A stretch of DNA of 64,000 nt from Pelodera strongyloides (taxonomy: Eukaryota; Nematoda; Chromadorea; Rhabditida; Rhabditidae): assembly GCA_036852015.1 (NCBI GenBank), contig JAANDG010000090.1, positions 124,001-188,000 on the forward strand, given 5' to 3'. This document shows, one piece after another, positions 12,542 through 25,568 of the stretch. The notes beneath the pieces were generated by a model. It was not told where the DNA came from. It did not search any database and saw only the letters and a program-made list of their open reading frames with translations. The position numbers were made by a program, and so were the translations under genes. The stretch's first letter is position 1. Each line of letters starts with the position of its first letter.

Positions 12542-13220
12542 GTACTTATATTGGCAAATTTGGTTGACCATCAGCAAGCTACCAGATACTTATACACATA
12601 ACTGTACGTTCTATTGTAGAATTACGGTCCTATGGAAACAGTTCCAAGAGAAGGCCAATTGTCCCATGAAAATATAGCTGTCCAATGGCCCAACCGTCCC
12701 ATGTCCTTGCCCTATGCCCTCTCACGTCTCATACTTCCTTTTTCTTTCTTTTTTCTGGAAAAAAATTGGAATCATGACGATTTAATTGGGTTTACCTCCA
12801 TGGCACTTGCAATTCTTCTCGCGACTTCATCACACGACCAAACAGAACACCGTATGAAACGTACCGTATACGAAGCATAGCTAGATTCAACTTACTGTAA
12901 TTTGTAAACTCAATTTGGGTTTTTATTTGGTGTGCGGTGTACCGTAGCCATCATACTGTACTTGCCGCAAAAATGCCGAAAAAGTGCAAAAGCGCTCAAA
13001 AGATGCACAAAAAAAGTTCCGCATTTTTTTCAATTCTCGATGTGAATTGGTCGTTCTTCATCATAACGTGCGTGATTGCTAGGCTTTTGGCAAGTGTGTT
13101 CGCTGTTCAGAAAAGATCTCAACTACTCGTCTGTTGCCGATTTGTGAACTACATTCATTTGATCGTACACCAATGAGCTTGTTTGCTTCAGATTTTTATG
13201 CCCACTTCACTTCACAACTG

Positions 13221-13230
13221 TTCTTTTTAG
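13221..13230 (+). promoter_or_regulatory. Likely trans-splice acceptor of the CAND1 gene
   Basis: TTCTTTTTAG ends 30 nt upstream of the CAND1 ATG. This is the normal position for spliced-leader addition in nematodes, although a 5' UTR intron cannot be excluded. Confidence 0.45.
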
Positions 13231-13260
13231 GTTCCTAAATATTGCTAATCAGCTGCAAAG

Positions 13261-16200
13261 ATGGCAACTACATCCGCTTATCATATAGCGGGACTTCTTG
13301 AAAAAATGGATTCACCAGACAAGGTTTTTCGTTTTCAACCCATATAGCAACCATTCAAAGTTACCGTGTACTTGCACTCACTTATTTATGTAAAATAAAA
13401 AACGAGTATTTCTAGGATTTCCGTTTTATGGCCACCAGTGACCTGATTACCGAGCTCCAAAGAAACAACGTTAAGCTTGACGAGGATTCGGAAAGAAAGG
13501 TACTGGTGCTGATTATATTTTACGATGCGTAGTTTCATGCAGTATCTTTTTTTATCTTTTAGCTTCATGCAGTCACACAAAGGGTAAGTGGGAACCCCGA
13601 TCAAGGCCCAATTTTTCGAGGGATTTGATCGGGCCAAATTTTTCTTTTTTCATATGTATGCAGAGTTTGCAATTACGCAAGCACAGTCATGACTCCTAAT
13701 TTTCTTTTAGGTTGTTCGCAAGCTTCTGAAGCTTCTTGAAGACAAAAACGGCGAAGTCCAGAATTTGGCGGTCAAGTGTTTAGGAACAGTGACGCTGCGA
13801 ATCAGAGAACCACAGGTCTACATTTCAAACTTCTAGGTTGTAGGAATGTTTGAAATCATTATTTGATGCGGTTGGCTGTTTGCGCTTCAGATAAAAAATG
13901 TGAATACCACATTATTCAGACATACACATTTACACAATCAGCATACATATACAAGCATGTAGAATCCAAATACAGGGTCCCTTTTTTCTCAGAAGTCAGG
14001 TTTCTTCATTTAGCTCCACTGCAAGGCGGTGTCTCATGACGTCCCATATGTGTCCCATAGTAGACGGTAGCACAATCAGAATGTATAGATGTGTTATTTT
14101 ATTTAGGCTGAAACTGTTGTCGATGCACTATGTGTACAAATGACGACAGGCAAGGAAGAACTTCGTGATGTTGCTTCAATCGCTCTGAAGACCGTAGTCG
14201 GAGAGTTCAGTCCAGCCATGTCGTTTGCTCCGAACACCGTCAGAAGATTGGCACCGATGCTGGCTAAGGCGCTCTGTAAGTTTCATTTATATGATGTAAC
14301 TTTAAAAATAATAACAAATTTTGCGATGTGCCTATTGCGGGAGGACAATTTTAATTAGTCAGCCCTTTGATTCGTAATCGTAGTACTAATAGACCTGATG
14401 TTGTGCTGTCTTATTGGTAGCGGCAAGCAAAACTCTCACCTTTGTTTAGGCAAACTGGCAAACGATTTGGGGGATGTTGTTCTAAAGCTGTTTTCCGCTC
14501 ATAGTTAGAGTGTGAAAACATGTAGATTTTTCTCTTTTCTGATCATTTACTCCAGACAATGCTGACTCATCTGTGCGCATGGAAACGCTGGACATTCTCA
14601 GTGATATCCTTTTCCGATTTGGATCAGCGGTTGCACCACAGCACTTACAGGTAGATATACAGATTCCTTTGTATTATTTTATGTGTGCGTGCGTGCACGA
14701 TTGGTTAGAAAATATGGTAGTATAAGGCATGAGAATTTATAAGGATGATTGTCCTTGGGGGATGGAGTCTAGATGACTATAAACTGTTAGCTGCTTTGTT
14801 AGGAAAAGATCTGTGAGCATGAGCATATATGTGAACCGTGATGACTTGATGAACAGTATACTGCATTACTATTAGATGTATGTGTAATACGTAACATGCT
14901 CACACATTAAATCACTTCTTTCTAGAAATTTCGCCCTGCTTTTCAGATCAAGGAAGTTCTGTTGTACCTCTTGACCAGTGAACGCCAGGCGGTTCGCAAG
15001 CGTGCCACCGTTGCTCTCGGATATCTTTCGTCGTCTTGTAACGGAGAAATGTTCCAAGAAATTGTGAACTTTTTGCTTGAGCAGTAAGTTCTCTGACGTC
15101 ACTTCGTCACTACATTTGATCGGTTATTGTTTTGTTTTCATGTTCCGGGAGAATTGGGTTTGTTGATAAAATCAAAATGAGACCTTTCCAGGCTATCTTC
15201 TACGAAAGATGAACAGTCTCTTCGAACCCTGGTAACTGCTGTGACCTACGTTACTAGGGCCAGTGCTAGCAGATTCGCGGAGAACCTTCCAGTGGTTAGT
15301 GTTTTCAGATTTCAGATAGTGTTCAGTATTCAGAAATTTCGGGTGACCGTTGAAACCGATTTCGTGTAGTTGTAAGCGGTCGTTTCGTCATCCATCCTTG
15401 GCTATCAATATTAAAACTTGAAAAAAAAAATCATGTTTTTTTGCAGGTTATCCCAATGTTCATTCAATTCTGCGAGAATACTGAGGACGACGAATTTAAG
15501 GAGTCCATTTTGCAGGTACGTCATCTTATTGTTAATCTTCTGAACTTCTGATCTTTGTTTTATTTAGTGTCATGTCATTGTTTTCATTTGGAACGGTGTC
15601 TCATCCTCATGTTAATTGATGGTTTTTATTACTGGTTTATTGTATTATCATTTTCGAATTTTTTATATTGTTGCAACAGTTTACCTATTCTTACTTTTAG
15701 TCTCTGGAGACGTTTGTTCTCCGCTGTCCTCGCGAAGTTGCGCCCCAGCTTGAAACTATCAATAAATTAGCTGTACGTTATCTGAAATACGATCCCAACT
15801 ATTGCGGTGACTACGAGGATGAAACTATGGAAATCAGCGGTTTGTTTTGCCTACTGGTAGTTTCCCGTGTTGTCTTTTAAGGTTTATTATTATTAAATTA
15901 TTATATTATTAAGATTTTTATTATTATATTATTAGTCTTATTATTATACCTTTATTAGACGAAGAAGAAGAGGACGAAGACTATTCGGATGACGATGACA
16001 TGTCGTGGAAAGTGCGCCGTGCTGCTGCCAAGCTCATTGAAGCACTGGTCGGTTCTTTTAGACATCCTTTTCCCCTTTCCTTTTTTTGTGCCCTTTAACA
16101 TCTTCTAAGTCCCAGTTGCACGTTTCCCTAACTTGTTGCTAACAGCTAATTCGATTGATGTTTTTACTGACGTAGCGAGATTCCAATATAGTGTATCTTG

Positions 16201-19200
16201 AGCTTGAGAGCACTTTAAATGAATGCAGTCACTTCAAATTTGTGATTTTAATTCAAGTATAACTGAATGTAGGAAACAATTTTGTAGTTTACTTTACCGA
16301 AACCAATTCATTTGAAACCTGACTCAGTGAGTGAAACGGTGGAGTAGATGAGTTACTAGACTAGACATGTCATATATTTTTGCATATAATACATGGTCAT
16401 ACAGGTACTGTAGGATTGTGAAACGTAAGTGGATACCTGTATGACCATGTATTATATGCAAAAATATATGACATGCAGTTGCAGTTATTCTCCGAAATAC
16501 TCGTGACAGGGAAGCAGTTGTCTCCATGTTCCTTACTCCCGCGGTAGTCTAGTAATACCGCTTCGTTAGTAGTTCAGTCCCTGGGTTAGATTGTAAATAA
16601 ATTATTTTGATAAAACATTTTTCTTAATACTTTATACTTTCCTATATTCAATTACATTCGAAGTAAAAATAACAATTTTGAATTTTATTTAAAGGTGGTT
16701 TTTGAATTTAGGTAGTGTCCCGGCGTGAGCATGTTCTTGATTCGGTGAACACTTTGGGCACTCTCCTTATTTCTCGACTGCGCGAACGGGAGGAGAACGT
16801 CAGGTTGGCTGATTTTTAAATTTGTTTTGTTTCCAGTCTTGAGTGGTTTTTTTATTTGGCATTTGGTGGCATTTCTTTATAAGACAAAAATAATAATGTC
16901 GATCGTAAGCAGCTTACTTTTTTACTTTTTTACTCTAATTTTACTTTTTGTTAATATTTATTCACAATCATAGTAGTAGTACGTAGTACACAATTATATC
17001 TTGCTCTTCTTATGCTTTCTTTATCATCAGATGTGACATCTTCGCTGCATACAAGGCACTCCTTTCGCACGTGTCGATAATTGTTCCCAATTCGGCAAAT
17101 GATATCGCGGTTTGTCTTCTTAGTTTCCTACCGTAGCCTTCTTAGGAATATATAGCTATAGCTGGCTAGCTTTTTTCGTCTTTTTTTTGGTTGTTCAGTT
17201 ATTTTGTTATACACCTTATTTTTATTTGTGTTGCCTTTTTTATTGTGGTATCTTGTTCACCAATGTGACGAATGTGATGTGGTTTATTGTTTATTTATTG
17301 CAGAAAGAGGGTGAAGAGTCCATTGCTGTGGGAAGCGTCAACTTTGCCGTCGGAGCACTTTCTGCCGACCAACTGGCCCTTTTGAACGGTTTGTTTGGAA
17401 AATTGTTCATATTCTTTTTTGATTATGTAGTGATGTACCTGTATTGCGGCGCTTTTGAGATGAATTGAAACAGAAAGTGACTCATTGTAAAAAAAAGAGC
17501 TGCCGTCCCTGACGTGTGTAAACGCGTTTTGTAAAAAGGCGTTTTCGTAGTAATTCATAATATTGCCGAATTTTTTTCCTGATTTCTCCTTCATTCAGCT
17601 GTCAATGCGCAAGTTCTTGGAGTTGTGCGCGCCTGCAGCCGCCTTTTGAGGCAGAAGAGTAGTAGAACTCGCCAGTTGTGTTTCGACCTGCTCAGCCAAC
17701 TTCTCAGGTAAGTTTTGACTTGACCTCCAATAATTATTATTAATTCTAACCAAGCAATGAAGCTATACCTCATCGCAATATTTCTGCATGTGATAAGATT
17801 GAGACGTCCCTGGATAACCCTGTTCTATTTTAGTGAGTGTTATTACAAAGGGGATGGCGATAGAATAGGCGAGGTCGATTTTACCTACCTTTTACCCGTG
17901 GTGGAGGCGATGGATGTCAGAGGCGAACGCGTATATTGCTAAAAGTCCAATGTTACTATGTTATTAAACCTATTTCAGAACATTGCCTGGTGCTCTCTCG
18001 ACTGACTTGGGCAGCATTCTTCCTGGAGTGACTGACACACTTTCTGACAAACAATCATCGTCACAGATGAAAATTGATACTCTTCACTTTCTTGCACTGT
18101 ATGTTTCGTAACTTCATATTTTATATAATGTAAATGTAATTCTTGAATTTCAGACTAAACATTGCAGTTGCATGAGTAAGATATCATGGTCGTTAGAATT
18201 CCAAGTGTGCTTTTTCATGTTTACTTTAATAAAAATGTAATATATTTTATTATTTTTCTTTAGAAAACAGGCGTATGCTTTAGGTCACAGGTTCACATAC
18301 ATTACAATTCGAAATTCAAACTAATCGCACAAAGTTTAATGATTACTTTCGCTTTATTCTGTTCAGTGCCCTTCTCTCGCACACTCCTTCTGTGTTGGCC
18401 CCGCATATGGGTTCACTGGTGCCATTAATTGCAACTGCCATGCAAGATTCTTTCTACAAGGTGAGTTTTGTGCCTGTTTCTGCGTACTCATTACTCAATA
18501 ATCATATTTAATCAGCTTGATGAGTCTATGATGCTATCAATGCAAACAATGCAAAGTGGATATTACAATTACATTTTAAGGTTTCATCGGAGGCGATCTC
18601 GGTCTCTGTGACTGCATTGCCAATGCTGGCCGACCAGAATGCGTCCAATCTTATCGTACAGCTATATGAATCAACCCTTCCCAAACTCCGCGCCACGGAT
18701 CTTGATCAGGTACTGTATTTGGTTTTTATTGAGCACTAGCCGATGCAAGAACTGTAACTGATAAGGTTTATTTTATTGTTTATTAATGGCTACAGCTTGT
18801 ATGAGACTAGTGTGGCTAGTTTATGTATTTTTTTTGGCAGAACGTACTGTGTGTGTGTGTTCGAGAGTGATTTTATTTTGTCACATTGTCACATAGTTTT
18901 TGTATATTTATGTGCTGTTATTCAGGAAGTGAAAGAAAAGGCTATTTCCTCGGCTGGTCTCTTTGCTGCCAGATGTGGAGATCAACTGACAGCAGAACAG
19001 GTTTGATTCTTTTGATTCTTTTGATTCTGTGTTTCGTTAATGTTTTTCGAATGTTCTGCTCCGAGTACGAGCAAGAAGTTGAAGTATTCACCCGTGGTTT
19101 CTTACTTTCTTTAGTTTGATCGTGTGCCGTTATTCTTGCATTTGTGTCAATTTTCTGTACATTGTGCCATGGAACAACAAATTCTTCTGGTACATTAGTG

Positions 19201-22200
19201 TAATATGGTACTTTGAACACACTAGGCAAGTTCCAAAGGTTTATGCCCCATTTCAGATGACAGAACTTCTCGCTATTCTATTCGAACGATGCAAGAATGA
19301 AATGACCCGTGTCGTCGCTTTGAAGGTATGTTACCCGGCTATTGAGTTTTCGCGTATGGGAATGTTTCAATCAGTGTTCTTCTTCGTTTATGCGCGAGCA
19401 GTGATTTGTACGACGTATACCGTATACATTGCCCCTCATCGTCATTATATTTGCAGTCACTGGAAACGATTCTTCATTCGTCTTTGAACATCAATCTCGG
19501 AGAAGAGAATATTCGGGAAGTTCTTCCCTTGCTTGCTGATTTCCTCAAGAAGAATATTCGGGCACTTAAGGTACTGACTGTAATGTCCTGTGCATACATT
19601 TACGGTTTTATTTATCGTGAACATTTTGTTATTTTTCACAACATTGCTATAACATTTTTCAATTCTGTTTCAATTTCCACCTGACTGGTGAGTTCTTCAT
19701 TGATAATACATGAAATGATAACAGAAATTACAGAAATGTAAAAAAAAACAGTATTTGTTTCTAGATGAGCACACTTTCCTTGCTGGAGTCGCTGCTTCGT
19801 AGGTACGAGCATCCTGGTGTGGAATGTGATGCACTGGCAAAGGTAGGACTGCTGGTTTCATTTATTTCTTATTATTTTTTATGTTAAACCACAAGATGTG
19901 GTTTAATTTTTGTTGGTTATGTTGATAATCAATCGCGAGGGGCTGAAAAGATGTTGAAAGTACCTATGTTAGTGACCGACTCGAATACTTTATATTTTCG
20001 CACCGCTTACTTATTCAGTTCATTCTCATTCTTGTTCAGGTTCTTTCTGAAGTTGCCCTTCTTATTGGAGACGAGGATCTTCTTGTATCTCAGTATTCAC
20101 TGAAGTGTATTGCAGGTAAGAGTATATTATACTATATTTAATTCAATATGTGATTATGTTCGATGTTCTCAATTGTCTTTGACTTTGATAGCCGCCTTGG
20201 GGGGGGGGGGCGTGGTCAAGTGGCAATGCCCTTGCTCACCACGCCACCGGTCACTTGTTCGATCTCGGGCCGGAACCCCCTCACCCCACCAAAGGTGTAA
20301 AAGTTGGTAGCTGGGTAAAACCAGCGGAGATAAATCGACTTCCCGAGCAGATTGGCCACCGGGAAGTTTAAATGGCCAGTATGTCCAGCCTCTGAGCTGG
20401 ACCCCGGTGCACCGTTTCCGCGGATTCGGTTGATATAACCCGGTTCACTTTATCTTTTTTTTTTCTTTTTTTGATAGCCGCCTTACAATTAGCGTTGCTC
20501 ATCAACATCAAAGGGATCACACTACAGCGGTGAATGTGAAATATTCATACATTTATAACTACGTTCATTCAGTTGCTTTCGAGCGTTTCCCCAAACATAT
20601 CGCTCCCGTGTTGGGTGATGTTCTCACCGGATTCACACAGCTTACTCAGTCTTCACTGATTCAGGTTGGTAGATTCGTAAATTATCCGAAAATTGTTGTG
20701 CAATGTACATTTATTTCCGTTTACCTTGGACTTCACTATTGTTCCCATGCCACTATGACCAGTGTGTGTATTTTAGGGCCCAATTTTGATTGCCTCGCTG
20801 GATATGATTCGTTCATTGGTCTTGAGCAATGTGGATAGCAAGCCTGGATTTGAGGTATGTTTTATGTCTATTTTCTGTTTTAGTGTTTTGTGAAGGTTAA
20901 CAACGGTTTCTGCCGTGTGATCCATTTATTTCGATGATTCGACCTACTCTATTACCTACCTAATTACCTTACCTTCAGGCTCTTCTCGACCAATTGACTG
21001 CCCCAGTGTATGATGTACCCAATCTTCCCAAGCAGTCATTCCATGCAATTTCTTCGGCCACAGCTGTCGTTGCAGCCTCTTTTAATGATAACGCGAAGGT
21101 AGGTATTTGAGTCTTAAGCACTTAAGCAAAGAGACGTTACGAAAAGTATAAAAACACAGCAAAGCAAATAGACGTTGTGAAAAGTATATTTTACCAATCC
21201 TACGTTTATCAACAATCATTATTATTATTAAGCTAGTTAATTAGCTGTGTCATTGGATATTGTTGTGGTGGGTGGTGGTACACAATTGGAGTTACGGTCA
21301 TGTATTTTATTAGTCTTGTTGACTTGTTATGCTTCATGGTGTGTCTTGCAGAGTATTCGTCTCTGCAAACAGCTGTCCGAACAGCTCGCCAACCCTCAGT
21401 CCACCGATGCTATCCGTCTCTTTGCTCTGATGACTTTGGGAGAGTTGGGAAGGCGGTGCCCCTCAGTTTACGTGGAACAGGATATACGGTAATGATTAGA
21501 GTGCAGAGTATTTACAGTTTGCCTACCTGAGATAATTTAGGATAATAGGATTATGTCTTTCCTGACATGATGTAATGTATGCTCTTAGAATGTTTCAAAA
21601 GTGCTTTAAAAAATACATGATAAGTCTCGATATATAGCTATTATCCGCATGGTACCACTTTATGTTTAGCTAATAGCTTACGCGAATGCAACTCAGTTAA
21701 TGGTCACTGACTTACTAAATCTAAATTTGGGTTTTTCAGTCCCGAGCAGTTGATTGTTGATGCGTTCAACTCTTCGAATGAAGACCTGAAGAGCGGTGCA
21801 GCTTATGCCCTGGGAGCCGTTGCGGTGGGTTGTGCTTTATAAAGTTTTTTTCATATTTTTACAACCTCTTATGTGCGTGATCGTGATGTCATGAGATGTA
21901 AGTATATATAAACTAATAGTGTTTGGGTTAGTCAGTTCGCTCCCCTAACTCATGGCATAAACTCGTTGACGCTCTGACCGACGAGACCACCATCCGAATT
22001 ATCATGTTGCATAAATTTAGACGGTGGTCTTGAGCTCGTAGCCATACCACCGTCACGATTTGAATATTAGGTATGGCGAAAATCAGAAACGTATCATAAA
22101 GAGATACAAGTTTCAGAAACACTACATGTATTTGGGTGGTGGTTTTGAGCTTTTCCCGACGAGTTTTATGCCCTGCCCTAACTCCCCTTGTATTGTGTAC

Positions 22201-25200
22201 CTGCGTTAATTTCTTGCTTTACTTGTTTTATATATATAAAAGTGTTGTAATCGATTACGGTCCTTGTTGTGAATAGTAAACATCTATAATATTCAGGTTG
22301 GAAACTTGCCCAAATTTCTTCCCTTTATTGTGGACCAAATGCGTGAGAGCAAGAGACAATATTTGCTTCTTCATGCTATTAAGGAGGTGAGTAAAATCGT
22401 AGATTCTATCCTATCTGCAGTAGGTTCTACAGTAACATCATCTCTTATCTTGGTCGTAACTTGATCCGTAACTTCGGGAGTACCTACGATAGGGTCTACC
22501 TAGAGTATGAATCTTATTTGGAATTATGAAGTTCTTTGCATTGTATTGATATTTAGATTATCCTGTGGGAAACGACTTCTGGAACCAATCTTCAACAATT
22601 CCGGGTACACATTCAGGAGGTTTGCTTAACCTTTTTGTTAAATTTTTCATGTATTCAGATGTAATCAGCATGCTATCTTAATGAGATAAACATTAAGCGA
22701 CACTCAATTGTGTATTGAACGTCGAATCATTCTTATTTTTCGTGGTTAGTTGCGCCTTTTTAGACTCCGGTGATATTGAGGCGATGTAGTGACGGAATAG
22801 TTCTTATGATTGTTTACTAAGTCTTTGTAGATGTGGCCTGTGTTGGTTGCGCATTGTGAGTGCGCTGAAGAAGGAACAAGGAACGTTGTTGCCGAATGTA
22901 TTGGCAAATTGTGTGTTCTTGAGCCTGAGCTTCTTCATCAACTTAAGGTATTTTGTTTTGTCTTTATAGCATTCGGTTCCGGCGAAAGCTAAATGTTTGT
23001 ACTTTTTTTATCTTTGTACATGTTGGGGAAGGGCAGTGATTTGTATGTGGTTGGAGGTTTGTGCTTTGTTCCTTGATTTTGTTCCAAACTTTTCTCGATT
23101 GGAGGGAGATCTTTTGTCTAGGGGTTCACGCTAAATAGTTACCCGTTACCCGTGTTTCAGACACACATCAACTCTCCATCGGCCAATGTGCGTGCCGCTG
23201 TCGTCACTGCAGTCAAGTTTACTATTGGGGCGGAGAAGAGAGCCGTTGATGCGGAACTTCACAAGGTATTGATTTTCTTCTGTGTTATTTCGTTCGTTAC
23301 GTCGTTCCACTTGCCTAATTACTAATACTAAGCCTATATGTGCTGGTGCTGTTAATACTTATAATTATAATTATTAATTGTTTTGTTCAAGCAACCCGGT
23401 AACGTTGGGCAATCATAACTTTGTGTATTGCAGCTAATGGGTGAGTTCCTGGCCGCTGTGCACGACCAAGACTTGAATGTGAGGAGAGTGGCATTTGTGG
23501 CGTTGAACTCCGCAGCACACAACAGACCGTCATTGGTTAGTTTCTTATTTGCAAATTATTAATTGAAGTATTGTTTTCTCTGTGTGAGTTTTCTTCAGCG
23601 TGCGCTGGTTAGCTATCATTTCACCTGCATTAGAGAGTATACATGGAGAAGTTGTACTACACTATTACAGAGACGAAGGAATAGTTTTGTGTTTCGCATA
23701 TTCCCTGTATAATTTGTTAAGATTCGCCATCACCTCGGAAATGTAATGCCCGTGGTCTATAGTGAGACAAAGGTCAGAACGGAGCTCATCAAAGAGGTAT
23801 GTTTTTTCCTTGTTTTGCTTATTAATTATGATTGTACCATATACCTTCGGACATGTGCAGATTGAATGATTTAGGGTTATTTGATGAATTATCGTTCGGA
23901 GATGTCTTCCCATGGCTTTATCGATTTTGGGACATTCTTTGTATCAGTTTGAATTTTTGAATTTTAATTCGTGCGTGCTTTATATCTGAAATTTAGGTGG
24001 AAATGGGACCATTCAAGCATCTGGTCGACGATGGTCTTGACTTGAGAAAGGCTGCATTCGAATGGTTGGTATTTGGTAGTATTGTGGTACCATTTTCTTC
24101 GGAGCGCCTGTTATAGTTTTTTCTATCATAGCGACAGCTTTGTGCCAGTTTTCGCGGTTCCCAGCCTTAGAAGTGCTGAAACGTATATTACAAAAAAATG
24201 TTCTTCTCTTCTTACTGTGGCACACGCACAGTAAGATCAGTTGTTTTCGTTTATGATTATTACACTTTTGAGTGTTGAAAGCTTTTGCATTTCGTAGGCT
24301 AACACAATTTCTTTCAGCATGTTCACCATGTTGGAGAGTTGTTTGGAAAAGTTGAACATTTCCGAGTTTCTAACTCATCTAGAAGACGGACTGAAGGTAG
24401 GTGTACAGTGTACTGGTGTACATGTTATGGTTATGTTATTCTACTTTCCGAAATATTGTTTGTTTATGCTTTTTATTCAACAATAACCTTTCGCTGATTT
24501 GCTAATCAGCTGCGCTCGAACCTCGAACTAGCAAATCAAATGAGTGAGTGAGGTATTTTGGGAAGTATAACTTGAGTTTAGGACCAGCATGATATCCGTA
24601 TCCTGGCGTACATCACTGTGAGCAAGTTGGCCACCCTCACCCCCACACACTTGCTCCAGAGATTGGAGAAGATTTGCGATCCTCTGAAGGTGGGAAGTGT
24701 TTATTGTTATTTCTCTAACTGTGCTAAATAGTTTACGTACGTGAAAGTTAGTTTACGTACGTGAAAGGTTGGTTTTTGCGTTGGTGTGGTTGAGGTGGTA
24801 GTGCGGTAGAATCAATTATCCGGCTGAACACTTGCGATTTTGTGCTTTCGCTAGTTGGTGTTGGTTTTTCGTCTATTTTTAGTTTCCATCATTGAAGAGA
24901 GAGAAATTGGAGATTCCTTCCTGGACTTTAGTTCATATTTTATCTTTGTACTTGTAGGCCCAATTGCTGTCCAAGGTGAAGTCAAATGCCGTGAAACAAG
25001 AAGTGGAAAAACACGAGGAGTTGAAGAGGACTGCTATGCGCACGTGGCTCGCACTTCAGGTTTGCGATTTATGTTTTTTTTCTGACTTTCGACTTTGAAT
25101 ATAAGCATTGTTGTGTAAGGAAGTATTAGATTTCAAATTTGTGTATTAATAGGACTGCTTGCACTCACAGGTTATTCTATTTTTAATTTTTTTTGTAATA

Positions 25201-25568
25201 TTGTTTAATGAATATAAGGAAATTTTCAGGAAATTCCTGACGCGTCCAGACAACCACAGCTGGTCGAGATTCATAACACAGTGCGAAGCAGTCCGGAGCT
25301 GAGAGTAAGTGATTGAACATACGTTTTCAGCTTCAGCAGTATGAGTTGCAGTATAGCACGACCAATATCACTAGTTGTCCTTTACGCATTTCGGCTTTTG
25401 GTGGTTTTCCAAGACCGCAGGCGTCTTGTCCTACTGTAGGTTTCTGATACTTTATGTTTATGGTGACGTGAAACAGTATCTTCCAATTTTCAGCAAATGT
25501 TGGCTAGTGTGGAGAAGGAGTCGCAGCGCACGTTTAGCTCAGCTGAGTTCATGGACATGTCAAGCTAA
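13261..25568 (+). CDS. can-1: Cullin-associated NEDD8-dissociated protein 1 (CAND1)
   Basis: Thirty-nine exons with matching phases give 1247 aa (human CAND1 1230). Exons: 13261-13323, 13416-13499, 13711-13815, 14107-14275, 14556-14650, 14947-15083, 15192-15294, 15447-15515, 15701-15839, 15959-16047, 16712-16803, 17031-17109, 17304-17388, 17599-17707, 17979-18098, 18367-18460, 18581-18709, 18926-19000, 19257-19325, 19457-19570, 19765-19842, 20040-20115, 20573-20664, 20777-20854, 20979-21098, 21352-21488, 21740-21824, 22297-22386, 22557-22619, 22831-22947, 23161-23265, 23434-23535, 23722-23796, 23997-24064, 24318-24396, 24582-24689, 24958-25059, 25230-25304, 25494-25568. CAND1 is an all-HEAT-repeat protein that wraps un-neddylated cullin-RBX1 and exchanges substrate receptors. 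Diagnostic blocks are [20 protein letters not shown] near residue 45, [11 protein letters not shown] near 315, the acidic loop [20 protein letters not shown] after it, and [20 protein letters not shown] near the C-terminus. Confidence 0.96.
13563..13583 (+). CDS. Possible 21-nt in-frame microexon of CAND1
   Basis: Within intron 2, CTTTTAG precedes 21 nt encoding LHAVTQR, followed by GTAAGT. Both splice sites are good and the phase is 0 on both sides, so inclusion would insert seven residues just after DSERK. CAND1 relatives lack it as far as I recall, so it would be optional. Confidence 0.3.
16366..16475. repeat. Perfect 42-bp inverted repeat in CAND1 intron 10
   Basis: The arms 16366-16407 and 16434-16475 are exact reverse complements around a 26-nt spacer. 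The outer end reads CATGTCATATATTTTTGCAT. It may be a young palindromic element or a local inversion-duplication. Confidence 0.9.
20184..20484 (+). mobile_element. tRNA-derived SINE with 15-bp target-site duplication
   Basis: TTTGATAGCCGCCTT occurs at 20184-20198 and again at 20470-20484. The 271 bp between them is an insertion in the CAND1 intron. It starts with a G run, then a pol III A-box-like TGGTCAAGTGG and, about 40 nt on, a B-box-like TGTTCGATCTC. It ends in a T-rich tail. The length, internal promoter, tail and target duplication fit a tRNA-related SINE. No second full copy is evident in this window. Confidence 0.8.
21951..22175. mobile_element. Degenerate inverted-repeat element in CAND1 intron 27
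   Basis: GGCATAAACTCGTTG near 21954 is mirrored by CGACGAGTTTTATGCC ending near 22173. Internal CCACCATCC/GGTGGT words also pair. The span is about 225 bp with no coding capacity, consistent with an old MITE. Confidence 0.45.

Larger units (their letters stand above)
11588..13230. other. Divergent intergenic region between haao and CAND1
   Basis: No coding exons recognised. It should hold both promoters. About 440 bases are taken up by an inverted-repeat element (12102-12541). Confidence 0.5.

Noticed and set aside
12632..12880. 82-codon plus-strand frame between haao and CAND1
   Set aside because: No splice sites, signal or conserved pattern, and it ends in AT-rich sequence typical of the intergenic region.
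17187..17468. 93-codon plus-strand frame in the CAND1 region
   Set aside because: It contains true exon 13 (17304-17388) plus intron on both sides; only the exon is coding.
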